Source: Corynebacterium atrinae (GTDB lineage: Bacteria; Actinomycetota; Actinomycetes; Mycobacteriales; Mycobacteriaceae). From it: DNA of 64,000 bases. Positions 36,678 to 47,387 of this stretch are shown piece after piece; the stretch's first letter is position 1; every line of letters starts with the position of its first letter. The stretch covers positions 2,542,001 through 2,606,000 of the forward strand of contig NZ_CP046977.1 in the NCBI RefSeq assembly GCF_030408455.1. The letters are read 5' to 3'. The notes beneath the pieces are model-generated. The model worked only from the letters and a program-made list of their open reading frames with translations, did no database searches and had not been told where the DNA came from. The translations under genes and the position numbers were made by a program.

Positions 36678-36745
36678 AAGGCGCGCCCGGCAAGCATTAT
36701 CCAGCGGTTTTATCTCAACCCGCAACATAACCGCAGGTCACAGCG

Positions 36746-36774
36746 GTTCATCTTTCGTTAACTTAAGGTTAATC
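36746..36774 (-). promoter_or_regulatory. Second triplet of 11-nt phased repeats
   Basis: GTTCATC at 36746, GTTAACT at 36757 and GTTAATC at 36768, again 11 bases apart. The last unit includes the stop codon of the VOC gene. Confidence 0.5.
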
Positions 36775-37176
36775 GGCCACGAGGTTGAACATCCACAGCA
36801 CCCCGAAACGGTCGCGCACCTGCCCGTAGAGAGATCCCCACGCCTGCTTCTCCAAAGGCATGTGGACCTCGCCGCCCTCGGCGAGCGCGTCGAACCACTC
36901 GAGGGCCGCGGGGTTGGGGCGGTCGGATCCGATGCACAGGCTGCGGGAGGGATTTCCGTCGCCCTCACCATCCGTGTCATCGCAATCGGAAGCCATGAAG
37001 GTCCAGCCATCAGCAGTTTCGAGGTGGGCGTGCATGATCCTCTCGTCATCATCAGGCACGCCGAAGTCAGCCCCGGTAGCGATGTCGAGTTGGCCACCGA
37101 AGACGGAGTGGTAAAAGGTCATCGCCTCGCGGGCATTACCAAGGAACTGCAGGTAGGGATTGATCCACGTAGTCAT
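36769..37176 (-). CDS. VOC-family (PhnB/glyoxalase-like) protein
   Basis: A 135-residue vicinal-oxygen-chelate fold protein of the PhnB-like subgroup, seen in WINPYLQFLGNAREAMTFYHSVFGG at the N-terminus (split here: WINPYLQFLG and AMTFYHSVFGG) and WGSLYGQVRDRFGVLWMFN at the C-terminus. Members are small dimeric metal-binding proteins, many without known substrate. Its ATG overlaps the PAP2 stop by four bases, so it is translated with it. Confidence 0.8.
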   Translation of the reverse strand: MTTWINPYLQFLGNAREAMTFYHSVFGGQLDIATGADFGVPDDDERIMHAHLETADGWTFMASDCDDTDGEGDGNPSRSLCIGSDRPNPAALEWFDALAEGGEVHMPLEKQAWGSLYGQVRDRFGVLWMFNLVAD

Positions 37177-37625
37177 GGTTTGATTCTAGGCCGGAAAAGT
37201 TGCCACGTGGCCAGGGAAACCGCGCCACCCAGGACTAGGCCACCAAGCAAGTCAGTTACCCAATGAACTCCCAGGTAGAGCCGGGTCCAGCAGACGAACA
37301 GCACTGCCAGCCAGGCCAGGCCGATGGCCCAGCGATGGCGCGGCCACCACCACACGGTGAGCATCGTAGCCAGCGCAGCGACCGCGGTGGCATGGCCGGA
37401 GGGGAATGCGAAGTTAGTTTCCTCAATGAGCCGGCCCTCAACCGGCGGCCGATCCCGCCCGATCACCGCCTTGAGCAGGTGGCTCAACAGATTGGCGACG
37501 AGCACCGCCACCGGTGCTGCCACCCACCACACCTGGCGAGTGCGCAGGACCTGCACCGCCGCGATGACGATGGCCAGCAGGGCCATCGCCGTGGGGCCGG
37601 TGAGGTGGCTCAGGACGGTGAGCAC
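37173..37625 (-). CDS. PAP2-family membrane phosphatase
   Basis: A 150-residue integral membrane phosphatase with intact motifs KAVIGRDRPP, FPSGHATA and LYLGVHWVTDLLGG. Likely substrates are undecaprenyl/decaprenyl pyrophosphate or phosphatidic acid; the sequence alone does not decide. GTG start 19 bases after the ArsC-like gene, with no strong ribosome site; four-base overlap with the following VOC gene. It is distinct from the PAP2 gene of the galactan operon. Confidence 0.85.
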   Translation of the reverse strand: MLTVLSHLTGPTAMALLAIVIAAVQVLRTRQVWWVAAPVAVLVANLLSHLLKAVIGRDRPPVEGRLIEETNFAFPSGHATAVAALATMLTVWWWPRHRWAIGLAWLAVLFVCWTRLYLGVHWVTDLLGGLVLGGAVSLATWQLFRPRIKP

Positions 37626-37644
37626 GGGGGCGTCGAAAAGCTAG

Positions 37645-38277
37645 CTACACGGCGCTGAAGTTGGACTTCCCCAGCTCAACGACAAGATCCTTGATGTGGG
37701 CCTCGATGTCATCGGCGATGGCTCGGACTTCATCGAGGGATTTGCCGGCGGGGTCGGCGATATCCCAGCGCTCGATGCGATCGCCCGGGATGCCGGGGAG
37801 CTCGTCGACGCCCATGAGCACAATGACGCTGGAGCGGTGGACCGTGCGGGGGACGATTTCCTTTTGGTACAGGTGGGCGTTAGGGATGCCGCGCTCTTCC
37901 AGCACTTCGATGACCTGCGGGTCAATCCCGCCGACGGGGTTGAGGCCGACGGAGCGGACGAAAACGCGATCGCCGATGACGTGATTCATGATGGCGGAGG
38001 CGAGCTGCGAACGACCGGCGTTACGCTCGCAGACGAACAGCACCTCCGGGCGGGCGGTACCGCTGCGACCGGCGGCCTCGGCGCGGCTTTCGAGCTCCTC
38101 CGATACCTCGCGCTCGACGATGATGGGCAAGAACGTCTCGATTTTTGCGCGGGCCTCGGCCTCCGCGATGGCTTTATCCATGAGCTCATCGATGGTTCCG
38201 GCGTAGAAGTATTGCCCGTAACGGCGGTGCATGTCTTCGCGGACGATGGCGTAGCGGTCGTTGGACGTGGTGCTCAT
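37645..38277 (-). CDS. ArsC-like low-molecular-weight phosphatase with N-terminal helical domain
   Basis: A 210-residue protein whose N-terminal 70 residues form a helical dimerisation-like domain and whose remainder is an LMW protein tyrosine phosphatase/arsenate reductase fold. The P-loop VCERNAGRSQ gives C83 and R89 of the C-x5-R motif, and the general acid is in RWDIADPAG. It may be a mycothiol-dependent arsenate reductase or a phosphatase; no ars operon surrounds it. It leads the run phosphatase-PAP2-VOC-pseudoenzyme. GGGAGG precedes the ATG and PHO-box-like repeats lie over the expected -35 region. Confidence 0.8.
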   Translation of the reverse strand: MSTTSNDRYAIVREDMHRRYGQYFYAGTIDELMDKAIAEAEARAKIETFLPIIVEREVSEELESRAEAAGRSGTARPEVLFVCERNAGRSQLASAIMNHVIGDRVFVRSVGLNPVGGIDPQVIEVLEERGIPNAHLYQKEIVPRTVHRSSVIVLMGVDELPGIPGDRIERWDIADPAGKSLDEVRAIADDIEAHIKDLVVELGKSNFSAV

Positions 38278-38310
38278 GGCGTGCCTCCCGGGGAGCGCTG
38301 TTTCTATTTT

Positions 38311-38328
38311 GTTAACCTGCAGTTAACC
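38311..38328 (-). promoter_or_regulatory. Two 11-nt phased GTTAACC repeats upstream of the ArsC-like gene
   Basis: GTTAACC at 38311-38317 and 38322-38328, four bases apart, ending 34 bases from the start codon. On the coding strand they are followed by AAAATAGAAA, a possible -10, so the site would cover the -35 region as for an OmpR/PhoB-type activator. Confidence 0.6.
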
Positions 38329-38361
38329 TTAAGGCACCCCGGGGGCTGTGACAAGTCGCCT

Positions 38362-39682
<1,321 letters not shown>

Positions 39683-39729
39683 CGACCCAACCTGCAACAC
39701 CTGCATCACCAATCATAGGGAGCCCCATC

Positions 39730-41829
39730 GTGCAGCAACGACGCCGAATCGCCACGTCCCGGCAAGCCAGCGTCAATCCGACGTTGGCTATTGTCCTGTC
39801 CACCGCCCTGGTCGTATCCGCCGCCTTCGGCGGCAACCAGATCCTCAAGACCCAGGAAACCGGCGGCAATCCCATCGACGCCGCCATGGCCACGGACTCC
39901 TTCGCCTCCGGCGCCAACGTGGTCGTCGAAGACGCCGCGATCTCCGCCCAGTCAGGCGAGCCCGGACCCCGCACCGTTAAGGAATTCACCCGCGACGAGC
40001 AGTTCTCCATGTTCGCCGTCACGTGGGACGGCGACCGTGACATCGCCGCCTACATCCGCGCCGAAAGCGCCGACGGCACCTGGGGACCCTGGTACAACGC
40101 CGAGCCCATCGGCCTCGAGGAGGGCGGCACCGCCAACGGCACCGACCTCATCTACGTCGAGCCGACCAACAAGGTCCAGGTTTCCGTCGCCGGCGTCGAC
40201 ATCATCGGCGACCAGGCTGTCGACGTCACCGTGCCGGGCGAGGGCAACGCCGAACAGGCCGAAGCCGCCGCCCCCGCAGTCGTGCCGGAGGCAGCCGCCC
40301 CCGCCCCTGCTCCTGCACCTGCTCCCGCTCCGGTGGAAGAACCCGCCCCCGCGGCCGCACCGGCTCAGGTCTCCACCACCGACGGTGGCCTGGCTCCCCT
40401 GCCCACCAACTACGGCGACATCAAGCCCGTCGCGGACGTCGCTGCCCAAGACGACCTAGGCGTAGTGTTCATCGACGGTAAGGCCGATGAAGGCGGCATC
40501 GCCCTCGCCACCAACTCGACGACCTACGGCATGCCCAACGTGGTGAGCCGCGCTGGCTGGGGAGCCAACGAAAGCATCCGCTGCAGTTCCCCGTCCTACG
40601 ACAGCTTCACCCAGGCGGCGGCCGTGCACCACACAGCCGGATCGAACAACTACACCCAGGCACAGGCCGCCGGCATCATGCGCGGCATGTACGACTACCA
40701 CGCGAAGGCGCTCGGCTGGTGCGACCTCGGCTACAACGCCGTCGTGGATAAGTTCGGCACGATCTACGAAGGCCGCGCCGGTGGCTTGGACAAGTCCGTT
40801 CAGGGCGCTCACGTGGGTGGATACAACCACAACACCTTCGGCATCTCCATGATGGGCAACTACGACACCGCCGTGCCCTCCACCGCCCTCATCAACTCCG
40901 TGGGCGAGATGATCGGCTGGAAGGCCGCAGTCGCCGGCTTCAGCCCGATGGGTAGCAAGTCCTACACTCCGCGAGCCTTCAGCGGGAACAAGTACCCGGC
41001 CGGGGTTCCCATGACCCTGCAAAACGTGTTCGCACACCGCGACGCTCAGGTCAACACCTGCCCGGGCCAGTACGGATACGCCCAGATGGGCAACATCCGC
41101 AGCATCGCGGAAAAGAAGTACCAGCAGATCAAGGGCGGAACCGCCAGCACTGGTTCCAACCCGATCATCACCAATCCGACGGTCCCGACGAACCCGGTAG
41201 TGACCGACCCGAACCGCCCCGCACCGCAGACTCTGCCGGCCCAGTTGAGCAGCGCCATCAACGGTGACACCACCGCCATCGCCAGCATCGTGGGAACCCT
41301 GGCTGCGGTCGCCATTGGCGCCGCTGTCGCAAACGGCTCCCTTCCGGGTGGAGTAAACAAGGTCGGTGACGTGGAGGTCATCCAGGGCCTGAAGATCGCA
41401 GACCTCAAGCCCTTCGCCGATACCGCCATCTCCATGTCGGGCAATTCCGACATCGAGAAGACCTGGAGCCGGATTTCCACCACGCTCGGCCCCGTTCTCG
41501 GTGCCTCCCGCGGCGGCATCAGCACCACCGGCACCACCACCGGCATCTCGGCTATCGACGGCCTCCTGCTCGGCGCCGGCGGCGGCAAGGGAAGCACCGA
41601 CTACGCGGTCTTTGACAACGGCATCATCCTCAACAACCAAGAGGTGGGCACCAAGGCGCTGTGGGGTGTGATCGCCGATACCTGGGCTGGCCAGGGCTTC
41701 GATCTCGGCCCGCTCGGCCTGCCCACCAGCGAAGAGTACGCCTCGGGCAACACCCTCCGCGTAGATTTCCAGGGCGGCTACATCACTTACGATCCCGCCA
41801 CCGGCACCGTCGACGTCAAGCTGACTTAG
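39730..41829 (+). CDS. Secreted PGRP-type N-acetylmuramoyl-L-alanine amidase-like protein
   Basis: A 699-residue exported protein. An N-terminal anchor/signal ([20 protein letters not shown]) is followed by a beta-rich region, a Pro/Ala linker near residue 190-210 and a peptidoglycan-recognition amidase domain (about 270-470). Zinc-ligand candidates are in VHHTAGSN and [12 protein letters not shown], with the [18 protein letters not shown] core. The C-terminal 130 residues have LGFP-like sequence ([18 protein letters not shown]) for wall binding. It resembles the secreted protein called Psp5 in C. glutamicum, by recollection. GTG start with AGGGAG upstream. Its stop overlaps the convergent glpK stop by four bases. 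Confidence 0.88.
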   Translation: MQQRRRIATSRQASVNPTLAIVLSTALVVSAAFGGNQILKTQETGGNPIDAAMATDSFASGANVVVEDAAISAQSGEPGPRTVKEFTRDEQFSMFAVTWDGDRDIAAYIRAESADGTWGPWYNAEPIGLEEGGTANGTDLIYVEPTNKVQVSVAGVDIIGDQAVDVTVPGEGNAEQAEAAAPAVVPEAAAPAPAPAPAPAPVEEPAPAAAPAQVSTTDGGLAPLPTNYGDIKPVADVAAQDDLGVVFIDGKADEGGIALATNSTTYGMPNVVSRAGWGANESIRCSSPSYDSFTQAAAVHHTAGSNNYTQAQAAGIMRGMYDYHAKALGWCDLGYNAVVDKFGTIYEGRAGGLDKSVQGAHVGGYNHNTFGISMMGNYDTAVPSTALINSVGEMIGWKAAVAGFSPMGSKSYTPRAFSGNKYPAGVPMTLQNVFAHRDAQVNTCPGQYGYAQMGNIRSIAEKKYQQIKGGTASTGSNPIITNPTVPTNPVVTDPNRPAPQTLPAQLSSAINGDTTAIASIVGTLAAVAIGAAVANGSLPGGVNKVGDVEVIQGLKIADLKPFADTAISMSGNSDIEKTWSRISTTLGPVLGASRGGISTTGTTTGISAIDGLLLGAGGGKGSTDYAVFDNGIILNNQEVGTKALWGVIADTWAGQGFDLGPLGLPTSEEYASGNTLRVDFQGGYITYDPATGTVDVKLT

Positions 41830-43340
41830 GCCCAGTCGACGGAACGCTCCACGGCCTTGTCCCACAGGGCCACCAGTTCCTCCCGCTCCTGCGTCCCCCA
41901 CTCCGGGGACCAGGAGCGGTCTTCTTTTTGCAGCGACCTCACAGAGTCAAGCGAGGGCCAGAAACCAGCACCGATGCCCGCGGCGAAGGCCGCACCCATG
42001 ACCGTGGTCTCGATATTCGCCGGCCGGACCACGCTGGAACCAAGGACATCGGCCTGCAGTTGCATGAGCAAATCATTGGCCACCATGCCGCCATCGACCC
42101 GCAGCTCATTGAGCGAGAGCCCCGAGTCCGCGATCATCGCCTCCACCACCTCTTTGGTTTGCAGGGCCGTGGCTTCCAGGGCGGCTCGGGCGATGTGACG
42201 GCGATCAGCGAAGCGGGTGAGGCCGACAATGACGCCGCGGGCGTCGGGACGCCAGCGGGGAGCGAACAGCCCCGAGAAGGCAGGAACGATGACCACACCA
42301 CCGTTGTCGTCGACCCGAGCGGCGAGTGTCTCAATTTCTTGAGCCGAGCGGATAATTCCCAGCTGGTCCCGCAGCCATTGGATGAGCGACCCACCCACCG
42401 CGACTGACCCTTCTAGGGCGTAGACCGGCTTCTCCCCCTCGATCTCGTAGAGGACGGTACTCAGCAGTCCGTGCTGGCTCACCATCGGCTCCGAACCGGT
42501 ATTGAGCAGGAGAAATAGTCCGGTGCCATAAGTATTCTTTGCATCACCTTCCGCGAAACAGCCCTGCCCGAACATCGCGGATTGCTGGTCCCCGAGGATG
42601 CCGGTGATTGGTACGGCGCGCAGGGTGCCGCGGCGGCGCACCTGACCAAAGCGCCCCACCGACGGTCGGATCTCCGGGAGCATCTGGAGGGGAACGCCGA
42701 CGGCGTCACACAGCTCGGGGTCCCACTGCCGGGTCCGCAGGTCCATGAGCAAGGTGCGCGAGGCGTTGGTCACGTCCGTGGCGTGCACTGCCGCGCGGCC
42801 CTCGTCACCGCGGGCGCCACCGGTGAGGTTCCACAGCAGCCAGGTATCCATCGTCCCGGCGAGCAACTCTCCCGATTCGGCCCTCTTCCGCGTGCCCTCC
42901 ACATGATCGAGGATCCACGCAATCTTTGGGCCGGCGGAGTAGGAATTAGCCAGCAGACCCGTTCGCTCAAACCAGCGGCGCGGGTTATCCCCGGCGATGT
43001 CTTCGGTACGGGTGTCTTGCCAGACAATGGCGTTGTAGATAGGCCGCCCGGTCGCTCTGTCCCACACGACGGTGGTCTCGCGTTGGTTGGTCACCCCGAG
43101 GGCAGCAAAATTCTCTGGCGACGCATCGATGCTCACCATCGCCTCCGACACCGCCAGCCGGGTATTTGACCAAATTTCCATCGGGTCGTGTTCGACCCAG
43201 CCTTGCCGGGGCATGATCTGCTCGTGCTCGAACTGGGCGGAGGAGACTACGTCACCCGCCTGGTTGACAATGACACAGCGTGTCGACGTCGTCCCCTGGT
43301 CGATCGCGACCACATACGGCTTTTCCTGGGATACATTCAC
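41826..43340 (-). CDS. glpK: Glycerol kinase
   Basis: A 504-residue FGGY kinase that phosphorylates glycerol to sn-glycerol 3-phosphate. The N-terminal phosphate-binding loop DQGTTSTRC is at residues 13-21, followed by [16 protein letters not shown], and the FGGY adenosine signature region is [13 protein letters not shown] with the later [17 protein letters not shown] use GTG 43340, five bases past the HAD stop; the frame is open for another 87 codons but that extension only reads the HAD gene in another frame. With plsC upstream in the same run, the product could feed phospholipid synthesis. Confidence 0.95.
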   Translation of the reverse strand: MNVSQEKPYVVAIDQGTTSTRCVIVNQAGDVVSSAQFEHEQIMPRQGWVEHDPMEIWSNTRLAVSEAMVSIDASPENFAALGVTNQRETTVVWDRATGRPIYNAIVWQDTRTEDIAGDNPRRWFERTGLLANSYSAGPKIAWILDHVEGTRKRAESGELLAGTMDTWLLWNLTGGARGDEGRAAVHATDVTNASRTLLMDLRTRQWDPELCDAVGVPLQMLPEIRPSVGRFGQVRRRGTLRAVPITGILGDQQSAMFGQGCFAEGDAKNTYGTGLFLLLNTGSEPMVSQHGLLSTVLYEIEGEKPVYALEGSVAVGGSLIQWLRDQLGIIRSAQEIETLAARVDDNGGVVIVPAFSGLFAPRWRPDARGVIVGLTRFADRRHIARAALEATALQTKEVVEAMIADSGLSLNELRVDGGMVANDLLMQLQADVLGSSVVRPANIETTVMGAAFAAGIGAGFWPSLDSVRSLQKEDRSWSPEWGTQEREELVALWDKAVERSVDWA

Positions 43341-43344
43341 GGTC

Positions 43345-44172
43345 TTAGAACCAGCGCTCGAGGACTTGCGCCAAACCTTCGTCATTGTTGGTGGCTGTGA
43401 CGAAATCGGCGGCGTCTTTAACCGAATCCCGGGCGTTGCCCATCGCCACGCCGAGACCCGCCCATTGGAGCATCTCGATATCGTTGGGCATGTCTCCCAG
43501 GCAGAGGACCTCTGACCTATCGACGCCGTGGAGCTCCGCGAGCGTCGATACGCCCAAAGCCTTGGTGACGCCAGGGGCGGCGATTTCGAGCAGCCCTTCA
43601 TTCATGGAGTAGGTGACGTGCGCGAGGTCGGGGTCGATGAAGGGGAAGATTTTGTCGAACATCTCAGGCGCGCTCAGCCCTTCGTGGCGCAAGATCATCT
43701 TCGCCGCCGGCTGGGAGATGACCTCGTGTTCGGGGAGCACTCCGTACCCCTGCTCCTCCCAGGTATGGAGGAACCCGGGTGTGATGACGAAGATTTCTTC
43801 CTCCGGGTCGAAGGCGGACTGGCCGACGCGCTCGCATCCGACGGCGACCCCACCGACGTCGTAAAACGCCTCCTTCGCCGACTCCAGCACGAGGGTCATG
43901 GTCTCCGGGTCGAGGACATGGGAACGCAGGACGCGATCAGTCGCGGAATCATAGAGCACGGCCCCGTTGGAGGTGACGCACACGGGGCGCACGGTCAGCT
44001 GGTCCAACACCGGGAAGATCCAGCGATGAGGGCGGCCGGTAGCCAAAGCCACTTCGGTGCCGGCCTCCACTGCTCGGACGATCACATCACGCACCCGGGG
44101 AGTCACCCTGTCCTGGGAGTTGAGCAACGTCCCATCGACATCGCTGGCGACCAGCTTTGGTGCGTGATCCAT
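43345..44172 (-). CDS. HAD-IIB (Cof-type) hydrolase
   Basis: A 275-residue haloacid-dehalogenase-family phosphatase with motif [11 protein letters not shown] (nucleophilic Asp and DxD), motif II around LATGRPHRW, the C2B cap insertion, and motif IV in [13 protein letters not shown]. Cof-type enzymes act on sugar phosphates or nucleotides; the substrate here is unknown. ATG 44172 follows the plsC stop by one base; longer frames upstream read the plsC gene. Confidence 0.9.
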   Translation of the reverse strand: MDHAPKLVASDVDGTLLNSQDRVTPRVRDVIVRAVEAGTEVALATGRPHRWIFPVLDQLTVRPVCVTSNGAVLYDSATDRVLRSHVLDPETMTLVLESAKEAFYDVGGVAVGCERVGQSAFDPEEEIFVITPGFLHTWEEQGYGVLPEHEVISQPAAKMILRHEGLSAPEMFDKIFPFIDPDLAHVTYSMNEGLLEIAAPGVTKALGVSTLAELHGVDRSEVLCLGDMPNDIEMLQWAGLGVAMGNARDSVKDAADFVTATNNDEGLAQVLERWF

Positions 44173-44173
44173 G

Positions 44174-45115
44174 TTATCGCTTCCTGAACAGGTTCTTGAG
44201 TCGGGCTCTAACAGTGCGTGCGTTGCCAAGGGCCGCATCCGCGCGCTTGTTCAACCGCTCCGAAACCTTGGCTTCCTTGCGTTCCTTCCGCGCTTCACGC
44301 TCTTCGGCGTCGAGGCGGGCGGCGTCGAAAAGCGTCGGGGCGCTGCCGCCCTGATCGGAAGGGATCCAGAACTCCCCGGAAGGAAACGGGCCGTAGGCCC
44401 GGGTGTAGTCATCGCGGACTTGGTCAAGCATCCCGTTCATGACGGACTTCAAGCGTTCGGTGGCCACGTCCGGATCGCCGGTCGGGTCGACTGGCTCCCC
44501 AACGCGGATAAAGATCGGGGTATTGCTCCGCCCAAGCCGCTTGGGGTGATCCTTGGTCCACACGCGCTGCGAACCCCAGATGACCACCGGCAATAGCGGG
44601 GCATCGGCTTCCTCGGCGATGCGGACCGCACCGTTTTTGAAATCCTTGAGCTGGAATGCGCGGGAGATCGTCGCCTCAGGGAAGATCCCCACCAACTGCC
44701 CCCGGCGCAGCCGGGCGACGGCCTCGGTGCGGGAGGAACCTCCGGCGGCGCGGTCGACCGGCAAATGATCCATCGAGCGCATGAGTTTGCCGATGACGGG
44801 AACGTTAAACACTTCCTGCTTCGACATGAACCGGACCAAGCGCTTCCCCCGCAGGAGAGCTGGGATGCCAGCGAAGATGAAGTCGTAGAAACCGGTGTGA
44901 TTAATGGCGAGCAACGCGGGACCCGAGGTCGGAACATTCTCCGCTCCGAACACTGTGATGGTCAAGCCCTGGGCGGACATGATCTTTCGCAGGAGCGGAA
45001 TCATCACCCGGTTGTAGGGTGCTTCTTTCGCCTCTTGGGGGTGGTCGGGCACGGTGGGAAAGCCGCGGGGAACGTAGAAACCGCCGCGGCGTTCAAAACG
45101 AGTATGTCCGCTCAT
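44174..45115 (-). CDS. 1-acylglycerol-3-phosphate O-acyltransferase-like protein (PlsC family)
   Basis: A 313-residue LPLAT-family acyltransferase that would make phosphatidic acid on the inner membrane face. The catalytic HX4D is in INHTGFYDF and the phosphate-binding motif is GIFPEATIS, a variant of FPEGT. The C-terminal 60 residues are very basic and charged (ARKERKEAKVSERLNKR). ATG 45115 is two bases after the serS stop. C. glutamicum has several PlsC paralogues, so the exact acceptor is uncertain. Confidence 0.88.
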   Translation of the reverse strand: MSGHTRFERRGGFYVPRGFPTVPDHPQEAKEAPYNRVMIPLLRKIMSAQGLTITVFGAENVPTSGPALLAINHTGFYDFIFAGIPALLRGKRLVRFMSKQEVFNVPVIGKLMRSMDHLPVDRAAGGSSRTEAVARLRRGQLVGIFPEATISRAFQLKDFKNGAVRIAEEADAPLLPVVIWGSQRVWTKDHPKRLGRSNTPIFIRVGEPVDPTGDPDVATERLKSVMNGMLDQVRDDYTRAYGPFPSGEFWIPSDQGGSAPTLFDAARLDAEEREARKERKEAKVSERLNKRADAALGNARTVRARLKNLFRKR

Positions 45116-45117
45116 GG

Positions 45118-46377
45118 TTACCTTTTCGGTTCGATGACGTCCTTGCCCACGAAGGGGCGCAACGCCTCGGGGACGACGACGGAACCATCGGCCTGCTGGT
45201 TGTTTTCCAAAATGGCAACGAGCCAACGAGTCGTAGCCAGCGTTCCGTTGAGGGTGGCGGCTACCTGCGCCTTGCCGTTCTCATCGCGGTAGCGGGTCTG
45301 CAGGCGACGGCCCTGGAAAGTGGTGCAGTTCGAGGTGGAGGTCAGCTCACGGTAGGTCCCTTGGGTGGGCACCCAGCCTTCGGTGTCGAACTTGCGGGCG
45401 GCGGAGGCTCCGAGGTCACCGCCAGCAATATCGATGACCCGGTAGGGAACCTGCATTGCGGCAAGCATCTCGCGTTCCATGGCGAGCAGGGCCTGGTGCT
45501 GCACCTCAGCTTCCTCCGGTTTGCAGTAGACGAACATTTCCACCTTGTCGAACTGGTGGACGCGGATGATGCCGCGGGTGTCCTTGCCATAGGAACCGGC
45601 TTCGCGTCGGAAGCACGAGGACCAGCCGGCATACTTGAGCGGGCCATTGCGCAGGTCAATGATCTCGTCTTTGTGGTAACCGGCCAGGGCAACCTCGGAG
45701 GTACCCACCAGGTACAGGTCATCGCGCTCGAGGTAGTAGATCTCCTCGGAGTGGTCCCCCAGGAAACCGGTGCCCTGCATGATCTCCGGGCGCACGAGCA
45801 CCGGCGGGATCATCAGCTGGAAGCCAGCCGCACGGGCCTTCTGGGCCGCCAGCAACATCATGCCCAACTGGAGGAAGGCCCCGTCACCGGTGAGGTAATA
45901 GAAGCGGGAACCGCCGACCTTAGTACCGCGCTCCATGTCGATGAGCCCCAAATTGGTGCCCAGTTCTAAGTGGTCCTTCGGCTCGAAATCGAAGGTGGTG
46001 GGCTCCCCGACCGTGTCCAGTACGATGAAGTCGTCCTCGCCGCCCGCCGGGGCACCGGCGACGACATTAGACAGGCGCATCTGGATCTCAAAGACCTTGT
46101 CCTCGGCGGATTTCTGGCCTTCTTCGGCTTCCTTAACCTTGGCCTTCAGCTCATTGGATCCTGCTAGCAAGGCGGAGCGATCCTCCGGCGCGGCCTGGCC
46201 GATTTTCTTGCCAAAAGACTTCTGCTCGTTGCGCAGGGCGTCGGCGGCCTGGATGGCCTCGCGGCGGATTTCATCGGCGGCTAGCAGTTCGTCGACCAGC
46301 CCGGGATCCTCGCCGCGGGTCACCTGAGAGGCGCGGACTACGTCGGGATTCTCACGAAGGAATTTGAGATCAATCAC
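45118..46377 (-). CDS. serS: Seryl-tRNA synthetase
   Basis: A 419-residue class II aminoacyl-tRNA synthetase charging tRNA-Ser (and tRNA-Sec where present). The N-terminal 100 residues form the antiparallel coiled-coil arm. Motif 2 is around [21 protein letters not shown] (given in parts: [19 protein letters not shown]) and motif 3 near the C-terminus [15 protein letters not shown]. Begins [15 protein letters not shown], standard for the family. Head of the serS-plsC-HAD-glpK run and divergent from the FarR-like regulator. Confidence 0.97.
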   Translation of the reverse strand: MIDLKFLRENPDVVRASQVTRGEDPGLVDELLAADEIRREAIQAADALRNEQKSFGKKIGQAAPEDRSALLAGSNELKAKVKEAEEGQKSAEDKVFEIQMRLSNVVAGAPAGGEDDFIVLDTVGEPTTFDFEPKDHLELGTNLGLIDMERGTKVGGSRFYYLTGDGAFLQLGMMLLAAQKARAAGFQLMIPPVLVRPEIMQGTGFLGDHSEEIYYLERDDLYLVGTSEVALAGYHKDEIIDLRNGPLKYAGWSSCFRREAGSYGKDTRGIIRVHQFDKVEMFVYCKPEEAEVQHQALLAMEREMLAAMQVPYRVIDIAGGDLGASAARKFDTEGWVPTQGTYRELTSTSNCTTFQGRRLQTRYRDENGKAQVAATLNGTLATTRWLVAILENNQQADGSVVVPEALRPFVGKDVIEPKR

Positions 46378-46506
46378 GCCCCGAGCCTACCGCGCGCAGG
46401 GGTCAACAGCAGATATCAGTTGCCCACTCCCCCGGGCTCTCATCTAATTTTGAGCTAAAACCTAAAGGCATTCCTATGCTGTACATAGTTTTTCACTCCC
46501 TAAATG

Positions 46507-46541
46507 CACACTGGTAATAACCAGCCCTCTAGAATAGGACT
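46507..46541 (+). promoter_or_regulatory. Leaderless promoter and operator of the FarR-like gene
   Basis: TAGAAT at 46530-46535 is a good -10 box, ending six bases before ATG 46542, which implies a leaderless transcript. The palindrome CTGGT-AATA-ACCAG (46511-46524) lies directly upstream, between the -35 and -10 positions, and resembles the TGGTCTAGACCA-type sites of HutC/GntR regulators, so autorepression is likely. Confidence 0.6.
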
Positions 46542-47312
46542 ATGCCAACTTCTTCTCGGAAGTCACCTGCCCCAGAGCTACCCGATCGAATCATTGTTGA
46601 TGGACCGATTCCCAAGCACGCTCAACTCAGGTCGATTTTGGAAGAAATGTGTACCACGCAACTACACCCTGGCGATATTCTGCCCGGCGAACGGGCACTG
46701 GAGGAAGCCTATGGCGTCTCCCGCATCACGGTCCGCCGCGCCATTGGCGATCTCGTCGCTTCCAACCGCTTGCGCCGCGTCCGCGGACGAGGCACCTTCG
46801 TCGCCCCGAGCCCCCTGGTATCGCGACTGCACCTCGCCTCCTTCAGCTCGGAAATGAAGTCCCAGAATGTCGTCGCCTCCTCGAAGATCCTCATGGCCGG
46901 GCGCGCCTGCGCCCCACCCGAGGTGGCGAGTTTCTTTGGTGCCACCCCCAGCCTGCTCCACACCCACCTGCGCCGACTGCGGCTAGGCGACGGTGAACCC
47001 TATTCCATCGATGACGGTTGGTACAACGCGACTTACGTCCCCAATTTGCTGGAAAACGACGTGTACAACTCCGTCTACGCCATCGTGGAACGTGACTACG
47101 ACCTACCCATCACGGAAGCTGACCAGGTTGTCACTGCGGTGGAAGCGGACGACCATCAGGCCGAGCTGCTCGAGGTCCCTCCGGGCACCGCATTGCTCCA
47201 CATCGTGCGTTTTTCCCGGTCCAATTCCTTACCCATTGAGTGGTGTTCCTCGGTGTATCGCACGGATCGTTACCGCTTGAATACACGCGTCTCCAGGGCC
47301 GAAGGGCTCTAA
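46542..47312 (+). CDS. farR: GntR-family transcriptional regulator, HutC/FarR type
   Basis: A 256-residue regulator with an N-terminal winged-helix domain (PKHAQLRSILEEM to RGRGTFVA, residues 24-89; recognition helix in GVSRITVRRAIGDL) and a C-terminal UTRA effector domain (residues about 100-245, ending LPIEWCSSVYRTDRYRL). Position after serS matches FarR of C. glutamicum, which affects amino-acid metabolism genes. The ligand is not evident. A palindrome in its promoter spacer suggests autoregulation. Confidence 0.87.
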   Translation: MPTSSRKSPAPELPDRIIVDGPIPKHAQLRSILEEMCTTQLHPGDILPGERALEEAYGVSRITVRRAIGDLVASNRLRRVRGRGTFVAPSPLVSRLHLASFSSEMKSQNVVASSKILMAGRACAPPEVASFFGATPSLLHTHLRRLRLGDGEPYSIDDGWYNATYVPNLLENDVYNSVYAIVERDYDLPITEADQVVTAVEADDHQAELLEVPPGTALLHIVRFSRSNSLPIEWCSSVYRTDRYRLNTRVSRAEGL

Positions 47313-47387
47313 TAGCTCTTCTAAAAGGTCTTGGAATCGCGTGGCGCGTTGGTATCGTCAACTCCAACTGGGCACAATGGGAGAACT

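Noticed and set aside
40456..41901. 481-codon minus-strand frame opposite the PGRP amidase
   Set aside because: Antisense shadow; no signal, motif or ribosome site.
43341..43601. Extending glpK by 87 codons to 43601
   Set aside because: The extra residues are the HAD gene read in another frame; glycerol kinases begin near [18 protein letters not shown].
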